NCBI RefSeq assembly: GCF_013450155.1
Contig: NZ_JACCKD010000002.1
Location: forward strand, 486,531-550,530
Reading direction: 5' to 3'
Length of the DNA: 64,000 bases
DNA from: Haloechinothrix aidingensis
GTDB taxonomy: Bacteria; Actinomycetota; Actinomycetes; Mycobacteriales; Pseudonocardiaceae
In this document: piece after piece, positions 47,272 through 56,274 of the stretch
Layout: each line of letters opens with the position of its first letter
How positions within the stretch are numbered: position 1 is the stretch's first letter
Notes under the pieces: generated by a model
What the model saw: the letters and a program-made list of their open reading frames with translations, nothing else
Told to the model about the DNA's origin: nothing
Database searches by the model: none
Made by a program: the position numbers and the translations under genes

Positions 47272-48881
47272 ATCCGGAAGACGCCGTAGCCGACAGGGTC
47301 AAGGGGCGCGTTGGCCGCGGCCGACAGGGCCAGGCCGACGACGGTGCGGGTCTCGGCCGGGTCGATCACCCCGTCGTCCCAGAGGCGCGCTGTGGAGTAG
47401 TACGGGTGGCCCTGGTGCTCGTACTGCTGCCTGATGGGGTCCTTGAACGCTTCCTCGTCCTCGGCCGACCATTCCTGCCCGCGGCCCTCCAGGGTGTCCC
47501 TGCGCACGGTGGCCAGCACCGACGCGGCCTGCTCCCCGCCCATCACCGAGATGCGCGCGTTCGGCCACATCCACAGGAAGCGGGGCGAGTAGGCGCGGCC
47601 GCACATCGAGTAGTTGCCCGCGCCGAACGACCCGCCGATGATCACCGTCAGCTTCGGCACCCTGGCGCAGGCCACCGCCGTGACCATCTTGGCGCCGTGC
47701 TTGGCGATGCCGCCTGCCTCGTAGTCCTTGCCGACCATGAAGCCGGTGATGTTCTGCAGGAACAGCAGCGGCACGGATCGCCTGTCGCACAGCTCGATGA
47801 AGTGCGCGCCCTTCATCGCCGACTCGGCGAACAGCACGCCGTTGTTGGCGATGATGCCGACGGGGTGACCGTGGATCCTGGCGAACCCGGTGACCAGGGT
47901 GGTGCCGTACTCCTTCTTGAACTCGGTGAACCTGCTGCCGTCGACGACGCGGGCGATGACCTCCCGCACGTCGTACGGGGTGCGGGAGTCGAGCGGCACC
48001 ATGCCGTACAGCTCGGCGGGGTCGACGGCGGGTTCCTCGGTCGGCACCACGTCCCACGGCGCGGGCTCGGAGGGGCCGAGTGTGGACACGATGGACCGGA
48101 CGGTGCGTAGCGCGTCGCCGTCGTCGGCAGCGAGGTGGTCGGTGACGCCGGAGGCGGTGGCGTGCACGTCCCCGCCGCCGAGTTCCTCAGCGGTGACTTC
48201 CTCGCCGGTAGCGGCCTTCACCAGGGGCGGCCCACCGAGGAAGATGGTTCCCTGGTTGCGCACGATCACCGCCTCGTCGCTCATCGCGGGGACATAGGCC
48301 CCGCCTGCGGTGCAGGAGCCCAGCACCGCGGCGATCTGCGGGATGCCGCGCTCCGACATGGTGGCCTGGTTGTAGAAGATCCTGCCGAAGTGCTCCCTGT
48401 CCGGGAAGACCTCGTCCTGGGCAGGCAGGAAGGCCCCGCCCGAGTCGACGAGGTAGATGCAGGGCAGGTTGTTGTGCAGTGCCACCTCCTGGGCCCGCAG
48501 GTGCTTCTTGACCGTGACCGGGTAGTAGGTGCCGCCCTTGACGGTGGCGTCGTTGGCCACGATCACGCACTCCCGCCCGGAGACCCTGCCCAGGCCGGTG
48601 ATGATGCCCGCCGACGGCGCCTCGTCGTCGTACATCCCCTCGGCTGCCAGCGGGGAGAGCTCGAGGAACGGCGAGCCGGGGTCGAGCACGGCGTCCACCC
48701 GGTCGCGAGGCAGCAGCTTGCCCCGCTCGACATGACGTGTCCTCGCCTGCTCCGAGCCGCCCTGCCGTACCCGTTTGAGGCGGTCGTTCAGCTCGGCGAC
48801 GAGCGCGGCGTGGCCGGCGTCGTTGCGCTGGAATGCCTGCGATCCCGGATCAGCGGCGGTGCGCAGGGTGACAGCGTCCAT
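47268..48881 (-). CDS. accD1: Acyl-CoA carboxylase beta subunit (methylcrotonyl-CoA carboxyltransferase type)
   Basis: 537-residue carboxyltransferase that moves the carboxyl group from biotin to the acyl-CoA. Family features include [79 protein letters not shown] and [28 protein letters not shown], the last characteristic of methylcrotonyl-CoA carboxylase beta. It is the first gene of the operon; its stop overlaps the accA1 start. It is divergent from a TetR gene with GTTAGT-type sites between. Confidence 0.93.
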   Translation of the reverse strand: MDAVTLRTAADPGSQAFQRNDAGHAALVAELNDRLKRVRQGGSEQARTRHVERGKLLPRDRVDAVLDPGSPFLELSPLAAEGMYDDEAPSAGIITGLGRVSGRECVIVANDATVKGGTYYPVTVKKHLRAQEVALHNNLPCIYLVDSGGAFLPAQDEVFPDREHFGRIFYNQATMSERGIPQIAAVLGSCTAGGAYVPAMSDEAVIVRNQGTIFLGGPPLVKAATGEEVTAEELGGGDVHATASGVTDHLAADDGDALRTVRSIVSTLGPSEPAPWDVVPTEEPAVDPAELYGMVPLDSRTPYDVREVIARVVDGSRFTEFKKEYGTTLVTGFARIHGHPVGIIANNGVLFAESAMKGAHFIELCDRRSVPLLFLQNITGFMVGKDYEAGGIAKHGAKMVTAVACARVPKLTVIIGGSFGAGNYSMCGRAYSPRFLWMWPNARISVMGGEQAASVLATVRRDTLEGRGQEWSAEDEEAFKDPIRQQYEHQGHPYYSTARLWDDGVIDPAETRTVVGLALSAAANAPLDPVGYGVFRM

Positions 48882-48907
48882 CTGGTTCCCACCATCGGGT
48901 CGATTAC

Positions 48908-48951
48908 GTTAGTCATCGTTAACTGCGATCCCGATGTTAGTATCAACTAAC
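48908..48951. promoter_or_regulatory. Putative TetR operator cluster
   Basis: GTTAGT (48908), GTTAAC (48918), GTTAGT (48936) and ACTAAC (48946). The last pair forms the perfect palindrome GTTAGT-ATCA-ACTAAC. It lies 27 bases upstream of the accD1 start in the divergent gap with a TetR gene. Confidence 0.6.
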
Positions 48952-49102
48952 TGGGAGGTCCAGCCCCGGCGACCAACTCGATACGGGCTGGACCCGCAGC
49001 TCACACGCGAGTGTCCCGCACCACAGGCCGGGACGCACCACAGGCGTGCCCGTCGGGTGGCAACACCCGCGCGCGGCCCGACGAGCCCACGAGGTGATGC
49101 AG

Positions 49103-49687
49103 GTGAGTGCAGGTTCGGCCGCGCAGGCGGTCCCGGCGACCCGCCGTGAGCAGATCCTCGCCGCCGCGGCCGAGCTGTTCGCCGCGCACGGCTTCCACGG
49201 GGTCGGCATCGACGACATCGGCGCCGCGGTCGGCATCTCCGGTCCCGCGCTCTACCGGCACTTCCGCAGCAAGGACGCGATGCTCGGCGAGATGCTGATC
49301 TCCATAAGCCGCGAACTGTTCTCCGAAGGCAAGGAGCGCGCCGCCGCCGCGGAGGATCCCAGCAAGGCGCTGGCCGAGCTGGTCACGTTCCACACCAACT
49401 TCGCCCTGGACAACCCCGCGCTGATCACCGTGCAGGAGCGCAATCTCGGCAACCTGCGCGAGGACGACCGCAAGCAGGTCCGCGCCCTGCAGCGGCAGTA
49501 CGTCGAGGTCTGGGTCGGTGCGATCAGCGCTGCGGTGCCCGGCATCACCGAGGAGCGCGCCCGGTCGGCGGCCCACGCGGTGTTCGGCTTGCTCAACTCC
49601 ACCCCGCACAACCGCTACGTGGACAGCACCGAGCTGGCCGAGCTGCTGCACCGGCTGGCACTCGGCGCGCTGCACGCCGCCCGTTGA
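49103..49687 (+). CDS. TetR-family regulator of the leucine operon
   Basis: About 194 residues with the helix-turn-helix AAAELFAAHGFHGVGIDDIGAAVGISGPALYRHFRSKDAML near the N-terminus, closely related in sequence to both halves of the double TetR at 38076. GTG at 49103 was chosen for its 6-base spacing to GAGGTG; ATG at 49097 is possible but too close. It is divergent from accD1 with the operator cluster between, like the TetR gene next to the mycobacterial accD1 operon. It probably represses branched-chain amino acid breakdown until an acyl-CoA intermediate appears (inferred). Confidence 0.88.
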   Translation: MSAGSAAQAVPATRREQILAAAAELFAAHGFHGVGIDDIGAAVGISGPALYRHFRSKDAMLGEMLISISRELFSEGKERAAAAEDPSKALAELVTFHTNFALDNPALITVQERNLGNLREDDRKQVRALQRQYVEVWVGAISAAVPGITEERARSAAHAVFGLLNSTPHNRYVDSTELAELLHRLALGALHAAR

Positions 49688-49749
49688 GGTGACGGGCCCG
49701 CGCAGGATCGGCTACCCATTCGTCACCGGCTTCGTGTTGGATAGGAACC

Positions 49750-50217
49750 GTGAACCCTGACCGGCCTGACCGCCCGCGACTCGTCGACGAGGCCCAGCGC
49801 GCCCTGCTTGCCGTGCACGCGGGCGCCGACGAGCACGCCATCGACGAGATCTCCACCGAGCACGTCGGCGAGCTGGTGATGCTGTTGTTCGGCGAGTGCA
49901 GCACGATGGTGAGCGAGCTCGGCGACGGCGGTGCCACCCCGGTCCAGGTGCAGGTCTTCGACGAGGAAGGCACCGAGGTCTCCATCGACAGCGCCGACCC
50001 GCCCGTGCGCACGGCGGTGCGCACGCTGCTCGCCGAGGTACACGGCAACCCGGGCGCGGCAGCCGAGCAGGTCGAGATCGCCCTGGCCAACGCAGCCCCC
50101 GGGGAGGTGCGCAGCCTCGTGCTGCAGGCACTGCGGTGGACGAGCAGGCTCGGCGCCGAGTGCGTCAGCCGCGACCTCCCCGTCTCCCCCTGGCTCGCCG
50201 ACACCCTCCAGGACTGA
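49750..50217 (+). CDS. Hypothetical acidic protein
   Basis: 155 residues, GTG start, weak AGGA ribosome site. It is soluble, Ala/Glu-rich and mostly helical with a central strand pair (VQVQVFDEEGTEVSIDSA). I see no known motif, signal peptide or metal site. It sits 62 bases behind the TetR gene on the same strand and ends before two family B palindromes. Codon use is normal for the window, which supports it being real. No function assigned. Confidence 0.65.
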   Translation: MNPDRPDRPRLVDEAQRALLAVHAGADEHAIDEISTEHVGELVMLLFGECSTMVSELGDGGATPVQVQVFDEEGTEVSIDSADPPVRTAVRTLLAEVHGNPGAAAEQVEIALANAAPGEVRSLVLQALRWTSRLGAECVSRDLPVSPWLADTLQD

Positions 50218-50270
50218 CCCCGCCGGCACCCCGGGCCACGTCCACCCAGCGGGGTTGGAGCCCAATGTTT

Positions 50271-50325
50271 GGAGCCCAATGTGACATCCGGCTCGTTCTA
50301 TGGAACCGCGGTCACCTTGGGCTCC
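50271..50325. repeat. Family B palindrome, copy 3
   Basis: Arms GGAGCCCAATGTGACA... and ...GGTCACCTTGGGCTCC around a short loop. The left end is partly duplicated: GGAGCCCAATGT also occurs at 50257-50268. Confidence 0.75.
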
Positions 50326-50347
50326 CTCCGGCCGGCACGCGGTGGTG

Positions 50348-50402
50348 GGAGCCGAGGGTGACCTTGGTTCCCTAGAGGGAGCCGGCGGTCACCTTCGGCT
50401 CC
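50348..50402. repeat. Family B palindrome, copy 4
   Basis: Arms GGAGCCGAGGGTGACC...GGTTCCC and GGGAGCCGGCGGTCACC...GGCTCC with loop TAGA. It is 22 bases after copy 3; the pair fills the gap between the convergent hypothetical protein and thioesterase genes. Confidence 0.75.
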
Positions 50403-50417
50403 AACGCCTCGGCGGGG

Positions 50418-50807
50418 TCAGGTGAGGCCGGACAGCGCGGAGCGCTCCGGCTCGGTGATGGCACGCGAGACGCCCGCGACGGGGTCGAAGGCCACCAGCA
50501 CCGACTCGACGCGGCAGTAGCTCGTCTCGTCGTCGCGCACCTCGTGGGCGAGGGTGAACGACGAGTCACCGACGTGCCGCACGACCGTGTCGACCCGCAC
50601 CCGCTCCGGCCGGTACACCAGCGGGCTGAGGTAGCTGATGGCGTGCTTGGCGACCACGACGTTCTCGCCGAGGTCACCCCCGCCGGTGGCCGAGGTCAGC
50701 ATGTCCTGGCGCGCCTCGTCGACGTAGCTCAGGTACACGACGTTGTTGACGTGCCCGTAGGCGTCCATGTCCGCGCGCCGGAGCTGGATGGGGTACTGGT
50801 GCGGCAT
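50418..50807 (-). CDS. Hotdog-fold acyl-CoA thioesterase
   Basis: 129 residues of the 4-hydroxybenzoyl-CoA thioesterase/YbgC type, hydrolysing an acyl-CoA. The active-site stretch RRADMDAYGHVNNVVYLSYVDEAR holds the catalytic Asp-x-x-x-His-Val-Asn-Asn pattern. ATG at 50805-50807 begins just before the fold; a GTG at 50846, overlapping the upstream gene's stop, is an equally open alternative since neither has a clear ribosome site. A paralogue lies directly upstream. The substrate is unknown. Confidence 0.82.
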   Translation of the reverse strand: MPHQYPIQLRRADMDAYGHVNNVVYLSYVDEARQDMLTSATGGGDLGENVVVAKHAISYLSPLVYRPERVRVDTVVRHVGDSSFTLAHEVRDDETSYCRVESVLVAFDPVAGVSRAITEPERSALSGLT

Positions 50808-50829
50808 AAGCTGTGTCCAGAGTGCTCGG

Positions 50830-51267
50830 TCAGGTCGGCTGCTCACCGAGCTCGGTGAGCAGGGCCCGCTCGTCCCCGGTCAGCGGGCGCGACCGGCCGG
50901 CCGTCACGTCGAAAGCGACGATCGTCGAGGTGGCGTGGGCGTAGTGCGCCTCGCCGTCGACGATGTCGTGGGCGAGGTCGAACGAGGAGTTGCCCACCCG
51001 CGTGACCCGGCTCTCGATCCGCACCGGGTCCGGGCGGTAGGCCAGCGGGCGCAGGTACTCGATGTCGAGCTGGGCGACCACCATCCCCGCGGCCAGCGTG
51101 CTCACCCCGTGCTTGGGTGCGAGCACGCAGAGCATGTCGATCCGCGCCTCCTCGAGATAGCGCAGGTGCTGCACGTTGTGCACGTGCCCCGCGGTATCCA
51201 TATCGGACCACCGCAGCGGGCAGTGGAACACGTGCGGCGCCTCGACCGTGACCGTCGCGGGATTCAC
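50830..51267 (-). CDS. Hotdog-fold acyl-CoA thioesterase (paralogue)
   Basis: 145 residues, same family as the next gene: LRWSDMDTAGHVHNVQHLRYLEEARIDML carries the catalytic Asp and the HVHN variant of HVNN. GTG at 51265-51267 follows GAGGGGCGAG. The two genes are adjacent and similar over their length (IEYLRPLAYRPDPVRIES against ISYLSPLVYRPERVRVDT), so they arose by tandem duplication and may form a heteromer. Confidence 0.85.
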   Translation of the reverse strand: MNPATVTVEAPHVFHCPLRWSDMDTAGHVHNVQHLRYLEEARIDMLCVLAPKHGVSTLAAGMVVAQLDIEYLRPLAYRPDPVRIESRVTRVGNSSFDLAHDIVDGEAHYAHATSTIVAFDVTAGRSRPLTGDERALLTELGEQPT

Positions 51268-51421
51268 CGTACTCGCCCCTCGCTCCTCGGAACCGATACC
51301 GCGAGTATCGCGCGGGCCGGCACGGACGGGCACGGGGTTGTGAGCGCCCCCACGGTGACGGTGCTCGCGATACCGGTTGAGGTGGGATGCGTCGAGGTCA
51401 GGCGGGGCCGGATACGGTGCG

Positions 51422-51427
51422 TATACT
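51422..51427 (+). promoter_or_regulatory. Leaderless-type -10 box before the PucR leader ORF
   Basis: TATACT followed after 6 bases by GTG (51434), the textbook actinobacterial leaderless layout. A palindrome CGATAC-CGCGA-GTATCG lies further upstream at 51294-51310, and CGCGATACCGG recurs near 51367. Confidence 0.55.
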
Positions 51428-51433
51428 CGGCGC

Positions 51434-51529
51434 GTGAGCGAGAGCCGTCCCGCGCCCGCGACACCGGCCGCGCTTCCGGTGCCGCCCGCCCCCGCCGACC
51501 CCGGCGCGCGTACGGCCCGGGAGGTGTAG
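51434..51529 (+). CDS. Proline-rich leader ORF upstream of PucR
   Basis: 31 codons (MSESRPAPATPAALPVPPAPADPGARTAREV), ten of them proline. It starts 6 bases after a TATACT box and ends 2 bases before the regulator ATG. The regulator's GGGAGG ribosome site lies within its last codons. Translation of this leader would open or block that site, so coupling or proline-pausing control is possible. The evidence is positional only. Confidence 0.4.
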   Translation: MSESRPAPATPAALPVPPAPADPGARTAREV

Positions 51530-51531
51530 GC

Positions 51532-53097
51532 ATGCGTTCGGTGCGAAGCGTCGTCGACCGTGTCGGCCCGACACTGCTGCACACCGTGAGCCTGCCGGAC
51601 GCCGACCGTCCCGTGGGGGACGTGGTCATCGCCGAGGGACACCCGCACGCCAGGGTGGCCGCGGGCGACCTGGTGCTTGCGGTGCTCGGCGACTCGGTGG
51701 AGACCGCTGTCGGGCTGGTGCACACCTGCGGCGCCAACGAGGCGGCCGCGGTGCTGTGCAAGCCCCGGCTCGCGCAGGACGCCGAGGTGCGCAAGGCCGC
51801 GCGGTCGGCGGGGGTCGGGCTCATCGAGGTGCACGCCGACACCTCGTGGGCGCAGCTGGTGTGGCTGCTGCGCACGGTGCTCGACGCGATCGCCGACGAG
51901 GCCGACGCCACCGACGACACCCAGCCCGAGGCCGCCGACCTGTTCCGGCTCGCCGACGCCGCGGCATCCGTTGTGGACGCTCCGGTGACGATCGAGGACA
52001 TCAACTCCCGGGTGCTCGCGTACTCGGCGCGGCAGGACCTCACCGACCCCGCGCGGGTGTCGACGATCATGGACCGGCGCATCCCCGACGACGTGCTCGC
52101 CCGGTTCCGTTCGCGCGGGGTGTTCCGGGAGCTGTCCAGGGGCAGGCAGACGATCTACGTCCCCGAGCAGAAGGACGGCACGCTGCCGAGGCTGATCGTG
52201 CCGGTCCGGATGGGCGGGGAGCTGCTCGGCTCGATGTGGGCGGTGGTCGACGGCCCGGTGTCCGAGGAGCGGGCCGCAGCCTTCGCCGACGCCGCACCTG
52301 TGGTGGCCGTGCACCTGCTGCGCAGGCGGGCGCACGCCAACACCCAGCGCCACGCCAACGCCGAGCTGCTGCGCGCGGTGCTGGAGGGCCGGGCGAGCCC
52401 GCGCAGGGCCGCGGCCGAGCTCGGGCTCACCGATGCCGACCACCGGGTGGTGGCGGTGGCCACCAGCAGGCAGCAGGGCGAGGGCGACGAGGAGCTCGGC
52501 GCGGAGGGACTGCGGCTGGCGCTGCTCGAGCGGCTGTCGGCCGGGATCGGCAACCAGACGCGGGCCACCGAGTTCGGCGGCCTGCTCTACCTCGTCGTGC
52601 CGGACGGCGGCTGGGCGGCGCTGCGGGACACGCTGGCCACCGAGCCGGGCTGCGAGCAGGGGTGGCTGCGCGCCGCAGCGGGCACGGCGGCGCCGGTCGG
52701 CGAGCTGGCACGGTCCAGGGGCGAGGCCGAGGAGGCGCTGGGGCTGGTGCGCGCCGGCCTGGTGCCGGGCGCGGTGATCGGTTTCGACGAGGTGTGGACG
52801 GCGCTGGCCCTGCACCGGGTGGCCACCGCAGCGGGTAGCGCGGGCGCGGTCGAGCTGGGACCGCTCGAGGTGCTCACCGAGCACGACAGGCGGCAGCACA
52901 GCGACTACGTCGACACCCTCTACGCGTGGCTGCGGCACCAGGGCGACCCGCGCGCGACGGCGCGGGAGCTGAGCATCCACCCGAACACGCTGCGCTACCG
53001 GCTGCGCAAGCTGCTCAACCTGACCGGTCTGGACCTGGAGGACCCGGAGACGCGGCTGGCGCTGCTCGCCCAGCTGATCACGCTGCGGTGGTCGTGA
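51532..53097 (+). CDS. PucR/CdaR-family regulator, probable activator of ald (AdeR-like)
   Basis: 521-residue transcription factor. The N-terminal half has a sensory region (TLLHTVSLPDADRPVGDVVIAEGHPHARVAAGDLVLAVL, then ADAAASVVDAPVTIEDINSRVLAYS, GAF-like). The middle is GGDEF-like without enzyme motifs. The C-terminus has the PucR helix-turn-helix GDPRATARELSIHPNTLRYRLRKLLNLTGLDLEDPETRLAL. ATG at 51532 follows GGGAGG. It lies upstream of and in line with alanine dehydrogenase; regulators of this family (AdeR) activate ald in response to alanine. TTGTTC/GAACAA sites lie between the two genes. Confidence 0.85.
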   Translation: MRSVRSVVDRVGPTLLHTVSLPDADRPVGDVVIAEGHPHARVAAGDLVLAVLGDSVETAVGLVHTCGANEAAAVLCKPRLAQDAEVRKAARSAGVGLIEVHADTSWAQLVWLLRTVLDAIADEADATDDTQPEAADLFRLADAAASVVDAPVTIEDINSRVLAYSARQDLTDPARVSTIMDRRIPDDVLARFRSRGVFRELSRGRQTIYVPEQKDGTLPRLIVPVRMGGELLGSMWAVVDGPVSEERAAAFADAAPVVAVHLLRRRAHANTQRHANAELLRAVLEGRASPRRAAAELGLTDADHRVVAVATSRQQGEGDEELGAEGLRLALLERLSAGIGNQTRATEFGGLLYLVVPDGGWAALRDTLATEPGCEQGWLRAAAGTAAPVGELARSRGEAEEALGLVRAGLVPGAVIGFDEVWTALALHRVATAAGSAGAVELGPLEVLTEHDRRQHSDYVDTLYAWLRHQGDPRATARELSIHPNTLRYRLRKLLNLTGLDLEDPETRLALLAQLITLRWS

Positions 53098-53122
53098 CCG
53101 CGCACCACACCGCACCCCTGTG

Positions 53123-53161
53123 TTGTTCCACCACAACCACGGTCAGGGAACAACATTGTTC
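53123..53161. promoter_or_regulatory. Putative AdeR/PucR operator upstream of ald
   Basis: TTGTTC (53123-53128), then the palindrome GAACAACATTGTTC (53148-53161). The outer arms TGTTGTTCC (53121-53129) and GGAACAACA (53147-53155) are also perfect complements. The site is about 90 bases before the ald start. Confidence 0.65.
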
Positions 53162-53251
53162 TCCCGGCATGATGACAGGCCCGTTCCGGGGGTTCATCGT
53201 GGTGTCAAGTACATCGCCATATCAACTGAGACACCGACCTTGGAGCCTGCT

Positions 53252-54367
53252 GTGCGCATCGCCGTTCCCCGAGAGACGAAGAAACACGAGTACCGGGTCG
53301 CGCTGACCCCTGCCGGCGTGCGCGAGCTGACCGAGCGCGGTCACGACGTGTTCGTCGAGTCCGGGGCGGGCGCGGGCTCGGCCATCTCGAACGAGGAGTA
53401 CCTCGCCGCTGGCGCGAAGGTGCTGGCGACCGCGGAGGAGACCTGGGGTGAGGGCGAGCTCGTCCTGAAGGTCAAGGAACCGATCCCCGAGGAGTACCCG
53501 CTGCTGCGCAAGGACCAGGTGCTGTTCACCTACCTGCACCTGGCAGCCGACCGCGCGCTGACCGAGCGGCTGACCGAGGCCGGAACGACCGCCATCGCCT
53601 ACGAGACCGTACAGCTGCCCTCCGGTGCGCTGCCGCTGCTCGCGCCGATGTCCGAGGTGGCGGGCCGGCTGTCCGCCCAGGTCGGCGCGCACGCCATGCT
53701 GCGCCCGTCCGGGGGGCGCGGGGTGCTGCCCGGCGGGATCCCCGGCGTGCACCCGGCGCGCGTTGCCGTGATCGGCGGCGGGGTGGCGGGCCTCAACGCC
53801 GCGCGGGTGGCGCTCGGACTCGGCGCCGACGTGGAGATCCTGGACACCAACGTGGACAAGCTCCGCGAGATCGACCACGAGTTCGGCGGCCGCATCCGCA
53901 CGGTCACGTCGAACTCGCTGGCCCTCGAGCACGCCGCGCTGGAGGCCGACCTGGTGATCGGTGCGGTGCTGCTGCCCGGCGCGAAGGCGCCGAAGCTGAT
54001 CAGCAACCGGCTGGTGGAGCGGATGAAGCCGGGCAGCGTGCTGGTCGACATCTCCATCGACCAGGGCGGCTGCTTCGCCGACTCGCGGCCGACCACCCAC
54101 GACGACCCGACCTACCAGGTGCACGGCTCGGTGTTCTACTGCGTGGCGAACATGCCGGGCGCGGTCCCGCGCACGTCCACCTACGGGCTGACCAACGTCA
54201 CGCTGCCGTACGTGCTGCGGATCGCCGAGCACGGCTGGCACGGCGCCTGCCGTGCGGACGCCAACCTCGCGAAGGGCCTGAACACCCACGCGGGCAAGCT
54301 GGTCAACGAGCCGGTCGCGACCGCGCACGGGCTGACCTACAGCCCGCTGGAGGACGCGCTGGCCTGA
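53252..54367 (+). CDS. ald: Alanine dehydrogenase
   Basis: NAD-dependent interconversion of L-alanine with pyruvate and ammonia. The 371 residues match the family: [23 protein letters not shown] at the start, [20 protein letters not shown] with the catalytic His near residue 96, the NAD fold [15 protein letters not shown] near residue 170, and [23 protein letters not shown] near residue 270. GTG at 53252 follows GGAG at good spacing; the upstream in-frame extension is promoter sequence. The PucR gene upstream is its likely activator. Confidence 0.96.
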   Translation: MRIAVPRETKKHEYRVALTPAGVRELTERGHDVFVESGAGAGSAISNEEYLAAGAKVLATAEETWGEGELVLKVKEPIPEEYPLLRKDQVLFTYLHLAADRALTERLTEAGTTAIAYETVQLPSGALPLLAPMSEVAGRLSAQVGAHAMLRPSGGRGVLPGGIPGVHPARVAVIGGGVAGLNAARVALGLGADVEILDTNVDKLREIDHEFGGRIRTVTSNSLALEHAALEADLVIGAVLLPGAKAPKLISNRLVERMKPGSVLVDISIDQGGCFADSRPTTHDDPTYQVHGSVFYCVANMPGAVPRTSTYGLTNVTLPYVLRIAEHGWHGACRADANLAKGLNTHAGKLVNEPVATAHGLTYSPLEDALA

Positions 54368-54417
54368 GCAGGCAGCGCACGCGGCAGGGCGTGGCGCTCG
54401 CGTAGCCTCGGGTGGCG

Positions 54418-55209
54418 ATGGCGCAGCGCATCCTCATCACCGGAGCGGCAGGCAGGATCGGACGGATGCTGCGGCCGCGGATGGCATGCCGAGGGCGCAC
54501 GCTGCGGCTGCTGGACGCCGAGCCGATCCAGCGGCCGCAGCAGCCCGACGGCGGCGAGCACGTGCGGGCCGACGTCACCGACCTGCCCGCGATGACCGAG
54601 GCCTGCCAGGACGCCGACGCGGTCATCCACCTGGCGGCTCTGAGCGGCGAAGCCGACTGGGAGACGATCCTGCGGGTCAACATCCACGGCACCTACACGG
54701 CGCTGGAGGCCGCGCGCCGGGCCGGTGTCCCGCGCGTGATCCTGGCCAGCAGCAACCACGCCGTCGGCTTCCACCCCATCGGCGACGAGGCCTGCCCGGA
54801 CTACCTGTTTCCCCGCCCGGACACCTTCTACGGGGTCAGCAAGGCCACCGACGAGGCCCTGGGCAGCCTGTACCACGACCGGCACGGGATGGATGTGCTG
54901 TGCGCGCGCATCGGCTCGGCCAACGAGCGGCCGCCGAACGTCCGGGGGCTGGGGACCTGGCTGTCGCCGGACGACTGCGCCCGCCTGATGGAGGCGCTGC
55001 TCGACACACCCGATCCGGGTTTCCGGGTGGTGTGGGGCGTGTCGGCGAACCGGCGCAACCCCTTCTCGCTCGCCGAGGCCCGCGCGCTCGGCTACCGGCC
55101 GCAGGACGACTCCGAGCACTACGCCCACCTGGTCCCCGGCTCCGAGGACGAGCCGCCGGACGAGCGCATCGGCGGTGGTTGGGCCGTGGGGCCGGGCGGC
55201 GAGGGCTAA
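54418..55209 (+). CDS. NAD-dependent epimerase/dehydratase family, uronate dehydrogenase-like
   Basis: 263-residue short-chain-type oxidoreductase. NAD-binding GAAGRIGRMLRP is near residue 10, the catalytic Ser in ASSNHAVGF near residue 111, and Tyr/Lys in YGVSK near residues 138-142. SSNHAVGF, FYGVSKATDEALGSLYHDRHGMDVLCARIGS and the C-terminal FRVVWGVSANRRN closely follow uronate dehydrogenase, which oxidises glucuronate or galacturonate to the aldarolactone. No other uronate gene is near. The start is uncertain by two codons (GTG 54412 or ATG 54418). Confidence 0.8.
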   Translation: MAQRILITGAAGRIGRMLRPRMACRGRTLRLLDAEPIQRPQQPDGGEHVRADVTDLPAMTEACQDADAVIHLAALSGEADWETILRVNIHGTYTALEAARRAGVPRVILASSNHAVGFHPIGDEACPDYLFPRPDTFYGVSKATDEALGSLYHDRHGMDVLCARIGSANERPPNVRGLGTWLSPDDCARLMEALLDTPDPGFRVVWGVSANRRNPFSLAEARALGYRPQDDSEHYAHLVPGSEDEPPDERIGGGWAVGPGGEG

Positions 55210-55222
55210 GGGCGGGCTCGGC

Positions 55223-55414
55223 TCACACCTCGTGCAGTGCGCTGGTGAACGCGCGCCAGGCGGGAAGCGGGAGGTTCAGGGCTCCGCCGTCGCGGTCCTT
55301 GGTGTCGCGGACGCGGGTCAGCGTGCTCAGCGCGACCTCGACACACGCGCCACCCTCGGAGTTGCTGTAGCTGGATGTGCGCCACCGCACGCGGTCGTCG
55401 GCCCGATCCAGCAC
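55223..55414 (-). CDS. DUF397 family protein
   Basis: 63-residue protein with the family signature WRTSSYSNSEGGACVEVA and VRDTKDRDGGALNLPLPAWRAFTSALH. GTG at 55412-55414 follows AAGGAGG. It lies 9 bases behind an XRE regulator gene. This pair is repeated many times in actinobacterial genomes, where it is linked to development and antibiotic regulation or discussed as toxin-antitoxin-like. The DUF397 protein is thought to partner the regulator. The exact role here is unknown. Confidence 0.92.
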   Translation of the reverse strand: MLDRADDRVRWRTSSYSNSEGGACVEVALSTLTRVRDTKDRDGGALNLPLPAWRAFTSALHEV

Positions 55415-55423
55415 GCATCCTCC

Positions 55424-56251
55424 TTACGCCATCGTCTGCCGCACCTCCTCGAGCAGCGCGACGGTCTCTACCGGTCCGAGCGCCGCGCCGAGAAGCCTCT
55501 CGAAGACCATGCTATACCGTTCGATCTCCTCGGGCTGGTCCAGGTAGCGGCTGTCGTCCAGGTCTTCGAGATACACCAGCCGCACCTCGGCCTCCGGCAC
55601 GTCGAGCATCTCGAACGGCGAGTCCATCGCGGCGTGCGCGCCCGCGGTGAACGGCAGCACGTGCAGCGAGACGCGCGGGCGCTCGCTGAGCTTGAGCAGG
55701 AAGGTGAGCTGGTCCTCCACCACCTTGGCCCCGCCGACCATACGGCGGATCACGGCCTCGTTGAGCACGATGAACATGGTGGGACCGTCGTCACTGAGCA
55801 GCCGCTCCTGGCGCTCGCCACGACTGGCCACGGCCTGCTCGACGAACTCGGGTGTGCGGTTGGGGTTCGCGCCGGAGATCAGCGCACGGGTGTAGGCGGG
55901 TGTCTGCAACGGCCCGGGAACGAGCTCGCTGTGCCAGGCCCGGATCGTGGCGGCAGCGGCTTCCATCCCGACGAAGTCCTGCGCCCACTTCTGCACGCGA
56001 TAGCGGGAGCGGCGCCGAGCCGTGCGGGCGAGCTCGACGGCCCGATCCCGCGCGTCGGCGCGGTCGTACAACCGCAGCAGCGCATCCACTTCCGACGTCT
56101 TGAGACTGCCCTTGCCGTGCTCGACACGGGAGACCTTGGAGACGTCGCAGTCCAGCGCCTCGGCCGCGTCCTCCCGCGACTGACCACACTCCAGCCGCAG
56201 GTCGTACAGCAGCCGACCCAGCTGGATCTTCGCGACCACCGGTGACGTCAT
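55424..56251 (-). CDS. XRE-family regulator with DUF5753 domain
   Basis: 275 residues. The helix-turn-helix is near the N-terminus (LGRLLYDLRLECGQSREDAAEALDCDVSKVSRVEHGKGSL, residues 12-50). The DUF5753 domain covers about residues 95-270 (YTRALISG, MFIVLNEAVIRRMVGGAKVVEDQL, VSLHVLPFTAGAHAAMDSPFEML). It is followed by its DUF397 partner. It is divergent from a chain of tiny overlapping genes across a 137-base, AT-rich gap with a perfect 14-base inverted repeat, which is its probable binding site. Confidence 0.93.
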   Translation of the reverse strand: MTSPVVAKIQLGRLLYDLRLECGQSREDAAEALDCDVSKVSRVEHGKGSLKTSEVDALLRLYDRADARDRAVELARTARRRSRYRVQKWAQDFVGMEAAAATIRAWHSELVPGPLQTPAYTRALISGANPNRTPEFVEQAVASRGERQERLLSDDGPTMFIVLNEAVIRRMVGGAKVVEDQLTFLLKLSERPRVSLHVLPFTAGAHAAMDSPFEMLDVPEAEVRLVYLEDLDDSRYLDQPEEIERYSMVFERLLGAALGPVETVALLEEVRQTMA

Positions 56252-56274
56252 GCATGCATTGTGCCAATCATTGA

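Noticed and set aside
50767-51531. Long upstream extension of the PucR gene
   Set aside because: It runs antisense to two thioesterase genes; ATG at 51532 has a GGGAGG site.
51268-53136. Large minus-strand frame over the PucR gene, in phase with a thioesterase
   Set aside because: Only the part from GTG 51267 encodes a hotdog protein; the rest is the PucR antisense.
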